Origin: Bacteroidota bacterium | GTDB taxonomy: Bacteria > Bacteroidota > Bacteroidia > NS11-12g > UBA955 | Direction of reading: 5' to 3' | DNA length: 37,364 nt | Assembly (NCBI GenBank): GCA_016868535.1 | Contig: VGGQ01000007.1 | Span: forward strand, 1 to 37,364 | Shown here: in pieces, positions 21,074 through 29,678 of the stretch | Layout of the letters: each line of letters begins with the position of its first letter | How positions within the stretch are numbered: position 1 is the first letter of the stretch | Notes under the pieces: generated by a model | Seen by the model: the letters and a program-made list of their open reading frames with translations, nothing else | Databases searched by the model: none | What the model was told of the DNA's origin: nothing | Made by a program: the position numbers and the translations under genes

Positions 21074-21081
21074 TATCTTTG
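21074..21081 (+). promoter_or_regulatory. -7-like element TATCTTTG just upstream of the histidine kinase
   Basis: Exact TAnnTTTG match, 4 nt before ATG 21086. Confidence 0.35.
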
Positions 21082-21085
21082 CATA

Positions 21086-22030
21086 ATGCAAAATTACTCA
21101 GGCATAGACCTGTTTTGGGTTTTTGTGGGTATCATTGCGTTGGGTGCAGTCATAGTGAGTTTGCTTTGGCGCAGAAGGGAACGGCTTATTTTACGTTCCT
21201 TGTCCAAACTTATTGCTACCGAGAAAGAAGACCATAATCAGCTCGATTTTGCCCAGGTGAAAGACGTGGAAGAGGCACTAAAGAAAATTTTTGATGCGCG
21301 AAAGGAAGAAATGGAGCACATGACTGTATTGGAGGGTTACAGGCGCGATTATATCGGCAATGTGGCCCATGAACTAAAAACCCCTATTTTCAGTGTACAA
21401 GGTTATCTAGATAATATTCTGGACGATGATGAGATGGATTCCGAAGCACGAAAGTTATTTCTGGAAAAAGCATCTAAAAACACCCAAAGGCTTGTGCAGA
21501 TAGTATGTGACCTTGACACGATCACAAAATATGAAAGTGGTTTTCTGCGCCTGGAATATGAAGATTTCGACATAAAACTGCTTGCCGACGAAGTGATAGA
21601 AAGCCTTGAAATACAGGCAAGGGAGAAGAAAATAACCCTGTATGAGTATTCCGGTGCAGGGCAGTTTCTGGTAAATGCCGATAAATTCAGGATACGTCAG
21701 GTGCTGACTAATCTGGTGCTGAACAGCATTCGTTACGGCAAAGAGAGTGGCTACACCAAAATAAGGCTGAGCGACACCGGCGAAAAAATCATAGTAGAGG
21801 TAGCTGATAATGGCATTGGTATTTCTGAAGAAGTCAAACCTAGGGTATTTGAACGTTTTTTTCGCGCTGACAAGAGTAGAAACCGTGCCAGTGGAGGCAG
21901 TGGATTGGGGCTGAGTATTTGTAAACACATTATGGATGCGCACGGAGAGCATATCGAGGTAATGAGTACCGAAGGCGCCGGCAGTGTATTTTCGTTTGCG
22001 CTGAATAAGTCAGAAACACCTTATGCATAG
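21086..22030 (+). CDS. Sensor histidine kinase (PhoR-like), no adjacent response regulator
   Basis: One N-terminal TM; H-box VAHELKTPIFSVQGYLDNI; N-box LTNLVLNSIRYG; GSGLGLSICKHIMDAHGE. Confidence 0.9.
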   Translation: MQNYSGIDLFWVFVGIIALGAVIVSLLWRRRERLILRSLSKLIATEKEDHNQLDFAQVKDVEEALKKIFDARKEEMEHMTVLEGYRRDYIGNVAHELKTPIFSVQGYLDNILDDDEMDSEARKLFLEKASKNTQRLVQIVCDLDTITKYESGFLRLEYEDFDIKLLADEVIESLEIQAREKKITLYEYSGAGQFLVNADKFRIRQVLTNLVLNSIRYGKESGYTKIRLSDTGEKIIVEVADNGIGISEEVKPRVFERFFRADKSRNRASGGSGLGLSICKHIMDAHGEHIEVMSTEGAGSVFSFALNKSETPYA

Positions 22031-22107
22031 TGGTATCTGATTTAGACAATACTTTTTTTATGTGAATAAATTTGGAGTTTTTTAAGGGTTTACAGGTATG
22101 GCGGGGT

Positions 22108-22115
22108 TAAATTTG
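22108..22115 (+). promoter_or_regulatory. -7-like element TAAATTTG upstream of glutamate dehydrogenase
   Basis: Exact TAnnTTTG match, 26 nt before the ATG. Confidence 0.35.
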
Positions 22116-22141
22116 CCCTCGCTAACAATCAAAAACAAAGC

Positions 22142-23416
22142 ATGACAGACATAAGCAGCAAAGGGGCTCCCCAGTATAATCCACTGGAGAGCATGATGAG
22201 CCGTTTTAATGAGGCAGTGAAGATTTTAGGTTTGGACGATCATTTTGCCAGCGTTCTCAAAGTACCGGACAAGGCAGTAATTGTAAATATTCCGGTGACA
22301 ATGGATGATGGTACCATCCAGGTATATGAAGGTTATCGTGTGGTGCACAGTGTTCATCTGGGGCCTAGCAAAGGCGGTATCCGCTACAGCATAGACGTGC
22401 ACCTGGATGAGGTAAAAGCACTGGCGGCCTGGATGACATGGAAATGTGCTGTAGTCAACATTCCATATGGTGGAGCTAAAGGCGGTATCAAATGCGATCC
22501 TCGCAGCATGAGTAAGGGCGAACTGGAGCGTTTGACCCGCAGATATACTCTGGCCATGAAAGATGTATTTGGCGAAGATAAGGATATTCCCGCACCGGAT
22601 ATGGGCACAGGTCAGCAGGAAATGGCTTGGATACTTGATGAATTTAGCAAAATCAGAGGACAAAACAGCTGGGGCGTAGTAACCGGAAAGCCACCTGTAC
22701 TTGGCGGAAGCCAGGGCAGGGTAGAAGCTACCGGCCGCGGTGTAATGGTTAGTACGCGCAGTGCACTGGCAAAGCTGGGTCTGAAACCCACCGATGTTAC
22801 GTGTGTGGTTCAGGGTTTCGGCAATGTGGGAAGTATATCGGCAAAACTCATCTCCAAGCTGGGTGTAAAAATTGTAGGAATATCCGATATGAGCGGTGGA
22901 TACCACAATCCCGAAGGAATAGATGTTGAAGAGGCCATGGCTTATGTGGCCAAGAGTCCTAGCTGCACTCTGGAAGGCTACACCGGCGGAAATAAGATTT
23001 CCAACTCAGAATTGCTCATTTTACCATGCGATGTGCTGGTGCCGGCTGCCATGGAAGATCAGATTACCGCGGAAAATGCAGCGGATATTAAGGCAAAGCT
23101 GATTGTGGAAGGTGCCAATGGCCCCACAACAGCCGATGCCGATCCCATACTGAATGCCAAAGGCGTACTTGTGGTGCCCGATATTCTGGCCAATGCCGGC
23201 GGTGTCACCGTAAGTTTTTTTGAATGGGTGCAGAACCGTCTTGGTTACTACTGGACAGAAGAACGCGTGCACCGCCGTGCCGACAGGGTAATGAAAATGG
23301 CTTTCGATAATGTTTATGCATCTGCCGAAAAATACAAAGTAAGCATGCGCATAGCCGCATACGTTGTGGCAATTGACAAAGTAGCCAGTACACTGAAACT
23401 CAGGGGATCTTTCTAA
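22142..23416 (+). CDS. Glu/Leu/Phe/Val dehydrogenase, glutamate dehydrogenase type
   Basis: GPSKGGIRY, PYGGAKGGIKCDP, PAPDMGTGQQEMAWI, VVQGFGNVGS, EGANGPTT. Confidence 0.95.
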   Translation: MTDISSKGAPQYNPLESMMSRFNEAVKILGLDDHFASVLKVPDKAVIVNIPVTMDDGTIQVYEGYRVVHSVHLGPSKGGIRYSIDVHLDEVKALAAWMTWKCAVVNIPYGGAKGGIKCDPRSMSKGELERLTRRYTLAMKDVFGEDKDIPAPDMGTGQQEMAWILDEFSKIRGQNSWGVVTGKPPVLGGSQGRVEATGRGVMVSTRSALAKLGLKPTDVTCVVQGFGNVGSISAKLISKLGVKIVGISDMSGGYHNPEGIDVEEAMAYVAKSPSCTLEGYTGGNKISNSELLILPCDVLVPAAMEDQITAENAADIKAKLIVEGANGPTTADADPILNAKGVLVVPDILANAGGVTVSFFEWVQNRLGYYWTEERVHRRADRVMKMAFDNVYASAEKYKVSMRIAAYVVAIDKVASTLKLRGSF

Positions 23417-23424
23417 TTTTGTGT

Positions 23425-24078
23425 ATGACACTTCACAAAGAAGGTTTTAAAATTATTCTGTTTTCTACCCTCATTTTTGGGGGTTTGAATTTTGGGCTCT
23501 ATGGGTGGGTTGGAGATAACTGGATAACTACTTCAGTACTGGTAATTTCGCTGATTCTTTATATTTTAATTATTCAATTCTTCAGAAATCCTGCCCGCTT
23601 CACACCCGTCAATGAGAACCATGTGATTGCTCCTGCCGACGGGAAAATGGTTGTGATTGAAGATGTGGAGGAGCCCGAGTTTTTTAAAGGGAAACGCAAA
23701 CAGCTGAGCATTTTCATGTCACCGCTGAATGTGCATGTAAATCGCTACCCGATTGCCGGAAAGGTAGTTTACCAGAAATATTATCCTGGGAAATATCTGG
23801 TGGCGTGGCATCCCAAAAGCAGTACCGAGAACGAACGCACCACTGTAGTAGTTGAGAATGGGGAAACACATATTCTGTTCAGACAGATTGCAGGCGCACT
23901 AGCCCGTCGTATTGTCTGCTATGCCAAAGAAGGTAATTCAGCCAAACAGGGTGCTGAATTCGGTTTTATAAAATTCGGCAGCCGTTTAGATCTTTTCCTA
24001 CCGTTAGATTGTAAAGTCAATGTATCTTTGGGACAAAAAACAAGGGGCGGTGAAACTATCCTTGCATATTTGGCCTGA
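23425..24078 (+). CDS. psd: Phosphatidylserine decarboxylase (short form)
   Basis: FFRNPARFTP, VIAPADGKMVVIEDV, SIFMSPLNVHVNRYPI, FGFIKFGSRLDLFLP (GS cleavage site). Confidence 0.93.
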   Translation: MTLHKEGFKIILFSTLIFGGLNFGLYGWVGDNWITTSVLVISLILYILIIQFFRNPARFTPVNENHVIAPADGKMVVIEDVEEPEFFKGKRKQLSIFMSPLNVHVNRYPIAGKVVYQKYYPGKYLVAWHPKSSTENERTTVVVENGETHILFRQIAGALARRIVCYAKEGNSAKQGAEFGFIKFGSRLDLFLPLDCKVNVSLGQKTRGGETILAYLA

Positions 24079-24092
24079 TTGTTGTAATTTTG
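24061..24092 (+). promoter_or_regulatory. Promoter CTTG-N20-TAATTTTG for the Cys-rich secreted protein
   Basis: CTTG 24061-24064, 20 nt, TAATTTTG 24085-24092; ATG at 24119. Confidence 0.55.
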
Positions 24093-24118
24093 AAAAACGA
24101 GAGTAAACTATCAACACC

Positions 24119-24505
24119 ATGAAAAAGTTATTTGTATTCGCCATTTGTGCCGTAGGTTTTACATTTGCGGCTCAGGCTCAGGCAGCGTCAGCTGCTTCAG
24201 CTGATACCAAAACTCAGGATCAGATTGCCGCTGAAAAAAATGGTACCGCTATTGTGACCTCTCAGCAGGCACCAACCGTTGAGAAAAAACAATATGCCAG
24301 TACCGCCAAATCTTGCGGTGGTTCTGCAACCAAATCTTGCTGCAAGGCAAAAACCGGCGAAGCTTCTACTGCGGCTTCAACAGAAAAGAAATCCTGCTGC
24401 AAAGACAAAGCAGCCGGAGCAGCTTCCTGCAAAGGCCATGAGAATTCTGCCAATGGGGAAAAGAAATCATGCGCAAAACCCTGCAGCAAGAAATCTGAAC
24501 ACTAA
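24119..24505 (+). CDS. Small exported Cys/Lys/Ala-rich protein with repeated KSC(C) motifs, unknown function
   Basis: MKKLFVFAICAVGFTFAAQAQA signal peptide; KSCGG, KSCCK, KSCCK, SCKGH, KSCAKPCSKK; own promoter and terminator. Confidence 0.75.
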   Translation: MKKLFVFAICAVGFTFAAQAQAASAASADTKTQDQIAAEKNGTAIVTSQQAPTVEKKQYASTAKSCGGSATKSCCKAKTGEASTAASTEKKSCCKDKAAGAASCKGHENSANGEKKSCAKPCSKKSEH

Positions 24506-24524
24506 TCTCTTAAACATTCAACAA

Positions 24525-24556
24525 GAAAGCCGCTCTTCGGTGGCTTTTTCTTTTTT
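24525..24556 (+). terminator. Intrinsic terminator after the Cys-rich gene
   Basis: AAGCCGC-TCTTCG-GTGGCTT (7-bp stem with one G-T pair) followed by TTTCTTTTTT. Confidence 0.8.
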
Positions 24557-24588
24557 ATACGATATTATGAGACTTATTTTGCGGTGAA

Positions 24589-25467
24589 ATGCAAAAAGAT
24601 AAGGGCTTTCGCCGCAGGGTAATCACGCTTACGGTTGTGGTGCTGCTAACTGCGGGTATAGTGGCGGTTTATATGGCCTATGGAATTTATTCGCGCAGCA
24701 ATCTTCCGCTTATTGTGCCTAAAAATGCAAGATGGTTTTATCATTTCCAGAGCAGAAGTGTTGACGAAGTCGCCCGAAAATCAGCATACAGCCGCCCGTT
24801 GTATTACGATAGCTTTTATTACGCGCTCATTAATCTGCCGGTCTTGCACAATGTGAAGGAGGCCGGACAGCTAGGCATTTACCTGATGACAGATATTGTG
24901 CTTTTTGCAGACGATAAAGGACGGTATGCTGCACTTACAGTGACCTCTGAAGAAAAACTCAATTCTTTCTGCAGGGATAATGTACCCGCTGACCTAATAG
25001 AAAAACCAGTTGAAAAACCCGAATATACTTGTGTGAAATCCAAAACCCGCAATCTGTATTTCGCCTACAAGAACAGAGCCTGTGTATTCTACATTCCTGC
25101 AGATACCACGGTAAATATTGGCGCTGCTGAAGTGGCCCTAAAATCAGTTTTTACCCAAAAAGACGTTAGTATTTACAACAATCAGGTATTACAGAATATT
25201 TATGATCAGGATTGTCAGATTGTATTCTGGGGTAAAGGACTCGGCCATGGTGTGCAGCTTTCCGGTGAATTTGCACAATTTAGGTATCCAAAAAGAAACG
25301 ACAAACCCACGATGACGCCCTTGTATTTTTTCAAAAAGGCAGGTGTCAATTACACTGAATCTGATGTGAAGCGTATTTTGACTAAAAACAATCAAATAAA
25401 ATCCCGTGAATATCTGAACCAGACCTTCAGGGCTATGTATTACTTTCTAAAACCTTTTTTACAATGA
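24589..25467 (+). CDS. Membrane-anchored hypothetical protein
   Basis: N-terminal basic region plus one TM ([23 protein letters not shown]), then soluble domain; overlaps the next gene by ATGA. Confidence 0.75.
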   Translation: MQKDKGFRRRVITLTVVVLLTAGIVAVYMAYGIYSRSNLPLIVPKNARWFYHFQSRSVDEVARKSAYSRPLYYDSFYYALINLPVLHNVKEAGQLGIYLMTDIVLFADDKGRYAALTVTSEEKLNSFCRDNVPADLIEKPVEKPEYTCVKSKTRNLYFAYKNRACVFYIPADTTVNIGAAEVALKSVFTQKDVSIYNNQVLQNIYDQDCQIVFWGKGLGHGVQLSGEFAQFRYPKRNDKPTMTPLYFFKKAGVNYTESDVKRILTKNNQIKSREYLNQTFRAMYYFLKPFLQ

Positions 25468-26480
25468 GTATTCCAGCAATCTTAAAGAAACTTCTCAGTG
25501 AGCGAATCATGATAATTGACGGCGCCATGGGCACGATGATTCAAAAACACAAACTGACCGAAGAGGACTATCGCGGAGAGCGTTTCAGGGATTACGCTCA
25601 TTCCCTGAAAGGCAATAATGATTTGCTGGTGCTTACACAGCCTCAGATTATTGTGGACATACACCGTGCGTTTCTGGAATCGGGCGCGGATATACTGGAA
25701 ACCAATACCTTTAGTGCCAACGCCATTTCTATGGCTGATTACCACATGGAAAATCTGGTTTGGGAGTTGAATGTGGAAGCGACAAAGCTTGCCAGAAAGA
25801 CCGCAGATGAATATACCGCCAAAAATCCCGATAAACCCCGTTTTGTGGCCGGCTCCATTGGCCCTACCAACCGCACTGCAAGCCTCAGTCCGGATGTGAA
25901 TAATCCCGGTTTTCGGGCTGTGAATTTTGATGATTTGCGAGTGGCATACCGTGAGCAGGTGCAAGCGCTGACGGAGGCAGGTTGCGATTTGCTATTGGTA
26001 GAAACTGTCTTTGATACATTGAATTGCAAAGCAGCATTATTTGCCATCAATGAACTGAAAGAAGAGATGAACTTAGATATCCCGGTGATGGTAAGCGGAA
26101 CCATTACAGATAATTCGGGCCGAACACTCAGTGGACAGACACCGGAAGCCTTTTGGAATTCGGTTTCGCACGGCGACATTATTTCGGTTGGATTTAATTG
26201 TGCCCTGGGAGCAGAACAAATGCGTCCGTATATTGAGGAGCTGAGCCGTGTAGCATGGATTAATGTGAGCTGTTATCCCAACGCCGGCTTGCCCAATGAA
26301 TTCGGCGAATACGATGACACGCCCGAGGGAATGGCATCTGTGCTGGAAAGCTGGTGCAAAGAAGGTTGGGTGAATATTGTTGGGGGTTGTTGCGGTACGA
26401 CACCTGATCATATAAGGGCTATTGCAGAAGCAGCTGCAAGGTATAAGCCCAGAGAGCTACCTCGGTTGTCTTTATCATAG
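25464..26480 (+). CDS. Homocysteine S-methyltransferase (stand-alone N-terminal module of B12-dependent methionine synthase)
   Basis: [49 protein letters not shown] and [11 protein letters not shown] zinc-ligand motifs; ends after the Hcy-binding domain. Confidence 0.92.
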   Translation: MSIPAILKKLLSERIMIIDGAMGTMIQKHKLTEEDYRGERFRDYAHSLKGNNDLLVLTQPQIIVDIHRAFLESGADILETNTFSANAISMADYHMENLVWELNVEATKLARKTADEYTAKNPDKPRFVAGSIGPTNRTASLSPDVNNPGFRAVNFDDLRVAYREQVQALTEAGCDLLLVETVFDTLNCKAALFAINELKEEMNLDIPVMVSGTITDNSGRTLSGQTPEAFWNSVSHGDIISVGFNCALGAEQMRPYIEELSRVAWINVSCYPNAGLPNEFGEYDDTPEGMASVLESWCKEGWVNIVGGCCGTTPDHIRAIAEAAARYKPRELPRLSLS

Positions 26481-26514
26481 AGGACAACATGTAAATATTT
26501 TATTTAATTGGTTA

Positions 26515-26522
26515 TATCTTTG
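26515..26522 (+). promoter_or_regulatory. -7-like element TATCTTTG upstream of leucine dehydrogenase
   Basis: Exact TAnnTTTG match, 15 nt before ATG 26538. Confidence 0.35.
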
Positions 26523-26537
26523 CAAACTCATTTAGAA

Positions 26538-27638
26538 ATGGCTGATATTAAAACCATGAATATGCCCGCTACGATCTTTGATCTTTTCGCAGGGCTTGAA
26601 TCTACCCAACACGAGCAAATCGTTTTTTGTCAGGATAATGCAACCGGCCTCAAGGCCATCATTGCTATTCACAACACAGTTCTCGGGCCGGGACTGGGTG
26701 GCACACGCATGTGGGCTTATGCCAACGAAAAAGATGCGGTGCGCGATGTGCTGCGCCTTAGCCGGAGCATGACTTACAAGGCTTCTGTTGCCGGGCTCAA
26801 TCTTGGTGGAGCCAAAGCTGTAATCATCGGTGATGCCAAAACCCTTAAAAGTGAGGCGCTGATGCGTAAATTCGGCCGTTTCATTGAAAACCTCAATGGC
26901 AAATACATAACAGCTGAAGATGTAGGAACAACCACACGTGACATGGAGTATGTGAATATGGAAACAGATCATGTTGTAGGCCTCCCCGAGATGATGGGAG
27001 GCGGTGGCGATCCTTCACCCGTAACTGCTTTTGGAACTTATATGGGCATCAAGGCATCTGTCAAAAAAGTTTGGGGAAGTGATAGCCTGAATGGTAAAAG
27101 TGTTGCCGTACAAGGTATTGGCAAAGTGGGTATGCACTTGCTGGAGCATCTTTCAAAAGAAGGTGCAGCCCTTTACGTTGCTGATATCAATGAATCAGCA
27201 TTGAAACACGCTGCTGAGCTCGGTGCCATTCCTGTGAGTGGTGATGATATGTATGATCTTGATGTGGATGTATTTGCTCCCTGTGCACTGGGTGCAATCC
27301 TTAACAACAACAGCATTTCCAGGCTGAAATGCCAGGTTGTGGCTGGTGCCGCCAATAATCAGCTTGAGGACGAAAAAGTACATGGCGACATGTTGAAAGC
27401 CAAAGGCATTTTATACGCCCCTGATTTTGTAATCAACGCCGGCGGACTCATGAATGTATACAGCGAATACAATGGTTATGTGCGTCAACAGGCTATGGCG
27501 CAGACCGAAAATATCTATAAAACCATTCTTGATATTTATTCTCTGGCTGAAACCCAGAATGTAAACAACCAGCAGGCTGCCATTAAACTGGCTGAAAAGC
27601 GCATTCACGATGTGATGCTGGTTCACAGTACCTATTGA
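26538..27638 (+). CDS. Leucine dehydrogenase-type Glu/Leu/Phe/Val dehydrogenase
   Basis: LGPGLGGTRMW, MTYKASVAGLNLGGAKAVI, VAVQGIGKVGMHL, VVAGAANNQL. Confidence 0.93.
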   Translation: MADIKTMNMPATIFDLFAGLESTQHEQIVFCQDNATGLKAIIAIHNTVLGPGLGGTRMWAYANEKDAVRDVLRLSRSMTYKASVAGLNLGGAKAVIIGDAKTLKSEALMRKFGRFIENLNGKYITAEDVGTTTRDMEYVNMETDHVVGLPEMMGGGGDPSPVTAFGTYMGIKASVKKVWGSDSLNGKSVAVQGIGKVGMHLLEHLSKEGAALYVADINESALKHAAELGAIPVSGDDMYDLDVDVFAPCALGAILNNNSISRLKCQVVAGAANNQLEDEKVHGDMLKAKGILYAPDFVINAGGLMNVYSEYNGYVRQQAMAQTENIYKTILDIYSLAETQNVNNQQAAIKLAEKRIHDVMLVHSTY

Positions 27639-27668
27639 GGTAAAAAACCATAACAGTCTTAGTTTTGT

Positions 27669-27698
27669 CCTGATTTTTCAGGTTTATCTGCTTTTTTA
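27669..27698 (+). terminator. Weak intrinsic terminator after leucine dehydrogenase
   Basis: CCTGA-TTTT-TCAGG followed by TTTATCTGCTTTTTT. Confidence 0.4.
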
Positions 27699-27727
27699 TC
27701 ATACAAATTGCATTAATTGCAGATGAT

Positions 27728-29194
27728 ATGAAGTTTCAGCGCCCGAAAGTTCAAAATACGGCAGTTGCCCTTCTATTTATTTTTCAAGCAATAATTTTAG
27801 AACTACTATTTTGGTGGAAGGCTGATTGGCCAGCAGGCGGACAGGACAGTTGGAACCATTACCTGTACGCGCGTTTTGCGCCATCTCACCCCGAATTGTT
27901 CGCTGACCAGTGGGGAAAACCCTTGTTTACGCTAATAGCCTCTCCTTTTGCACAGTTTGGAATTGAGGGAATTTACATATTGAATATCCTGTGTATGGCT
28001 TTTGGCGCCTGGCTTTTATACCTTACAGCCCGCCGTTTGAATTTTAAGATGCCATGGCTGGTATCTGTATTTTTTCTGTTACAGCCCGTTGTTTTTGGTA
28101 ATATCATCAGTGCGCTTACCGAGCCTTTAAATGCTTTTGTTCTATGTCTCGCCCTGTACTGGCTTGCATCCCTTCGTTATGTCCCGGCAGCTGTTCTCGT
28201 TTCATTGTTTCCATTCTTTAGGTCAGAGGGTATAATTTTATGGTCGGTTGTTTTCATTTTTTTTATTATTCGTAGCCGATGGAAACCATTAATCTGGCTT
28301 TTTTCTGGTACCCTCATGCTGAGTTTGGCTGGTGCTGTTTATTCCGGTGATCCTTTTTGGATTCTTACCCACAATCCTTATTTTAGAGCGGAAATAGAAA
28401 ACCGATTTCAAATTGGGCATGGTGATTTTATGCATTATTTACATGCGCAACGACAAATATGGGGAATTGCAGTTACTGCAATGTCTGCACTGGCTATAGC
28501 ATGGTTGCTTGCTCATGTTGTCTATTTGGTTCAGAGAAAAACACCCGAAGAGAAAAGCAGGTTTTGCTTTTGGGTGGTGGCACCTATGTTTTTGGCTTTT
28601 TTTCTGGTCCATTCCTGGATCTGGTATAAAGGTTCTTTTGGCTCTCACGGTTTGCTTAGGGTTTTTCTGCTTACAGCACCGCTAACAGCTTTGCTGGCGC
28701 AATACGCTGCAGATAAAATCTTATTGATTGATGTTAACGCCGTAAAACGTATTTTTATAATTTGTGTAATTACCGCCTTATTTATTGGTGGTTATGCCGG
28801 AAGCAGCACACCGTATCCTTGGCAGTCAAAACCCTCCATAGCCGCTTTTCCCGGAGAACCTCAAATTGATGATGCCTTATCATTTATTGAAAGACAAGGT
28901 TTTAAAAAAGAGGTGCTGGTTCATCAGTTACCTTGGTTAAATGCACAGTTGGGCCTGGATCCCTGGGCTAAGCCTGAAGTAGCCCAAACCTTTTTTATCT
29001 GGAGTATCGATAAAAGGCCCGGTCAAGACTGGATGCCGGATAGTTGCGTTGTGTTATGGGATAATTTTCATGCCCGCAGGGACGCCCCAATGACGCTTGA
29101 TGATATGCGAAAGCTTTCTCAGTACAAAGAACTGGCGTATTTCCCGGCCCGGGACAGCATTTATGATGTTCGGGTATTTATCAAATCCCGGTAA
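27728..29194 (+). CDS. Polytopic membrane protein, GT-C glycosyltransferase-like
   Basis: Many TM helices, DSWNHYLYAR near the first loop, FFRSEG motif, soluble C-terminus. Confidence 0.6.
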   Translation: MKFQRPKVQNTAVALLFIFQAIILELLFWWKADWPAGGQDSWNHYLYARFAPSHPELFADQWGKPLFTLIASPFAQFGIEGIYILNILCMAFGAWLLYLTARRLNFKMPWLVSVFFLLQPVVFGNIISALTEPLNAFVLCLALYWLASLRYVPAAVLVSLFPFFRSEGIILWSVVFIFFIIRSRWKPLIWLFSGTLMLSLAGAVYSGDPFWILTHNPYFRAEIENRFQIGHGDFMHYLHAQRQIWGIAVTAMSALAIAWLLAHVVYLVQRKTPEEKSRFCFWVVAPMFLAFFLVHSWIWYKGSFGSHGLLRVFLLTAPLTALLAQYAADKILLIDVNAVKRIFIICVITALFIGGYAGSSTPYPWQSKPSIAAFPGEPQIDDALSFIERQGFKKEVLVHQLPWLNAQLGLDPWAKPEVAQTFFIWSIDKRPGQDWMPDSCVVLWDNFHARRDAPMTLDDMRKLSQYKELAYFPARDSIYDVRVFIKSR

Positions 29195-29202
29195 TTGGGG
29201 TT

Positions 29203-29678
29203 TTACATTTTAAGTAATTCACGCATTTTGCGCTGTATCATATTGGCAGCAAACTCAGAATTAATGCAGTAAAGGGTGTTCATCTACTTAGAATCACTGT
29301 TAACAAAAATTTGGTATGCACTATGTTCAGTAACCTTCAAAATGGCTGCGGCGGCCTTTTCATGTGCAATTCTTGCGTAGTTTTTAATTTTGACCGGAAA
29401 ATATCAGGTGAGGTGGCACCCGAATGCAAGATAATTTCCGTTGCTATAGCCCCCATAAATGCAACAAATAAGCCAATGCCTGTATTTTTTAAATCGGAAT
29501 GCAATCCATCCGTGAGTAGTTTCACCGCGGCTTTGGATGCACAATAAAATTCCTGACCGGGCACCGATACAAATGCGCCCATGCTGAACACATTCAAAAT
29601 ATGGGCTTCCATACGGGGTAGCAGATGCGGCAATAATGCCTAGGTCATGTATACGGTTGTGATAATGACAACGTTCAA
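29203..29678 (-). pseudogene. Decayed, 5'-truncated short-chain dehydrogenase/reductase (SDR)
   Basis: Minus-strand translation: LNVVIITTVYMT*ALLPHLLPRMEAHILNVFSMGAFVSVPGQEFYCASKAAVKLLTDGLHSDL... then a frameshift into AYQIFVNSDSK*MNTLYCINSEFAANMIQRKMRELLKM*. Confidence 0.85.

Noticed and set aside
22226-22906. 226-aa minus-strand ORF
   Set aside because: Antisense to the glutamate dehydrogenase gene, no family features.
24262-24587. Overlapping ORFs on both strands across the Cys-rich gene
   Set aside because: They arise from the biased composition of the Cys/Lys/Ala-rich gene; no start context or homology-like motifs.
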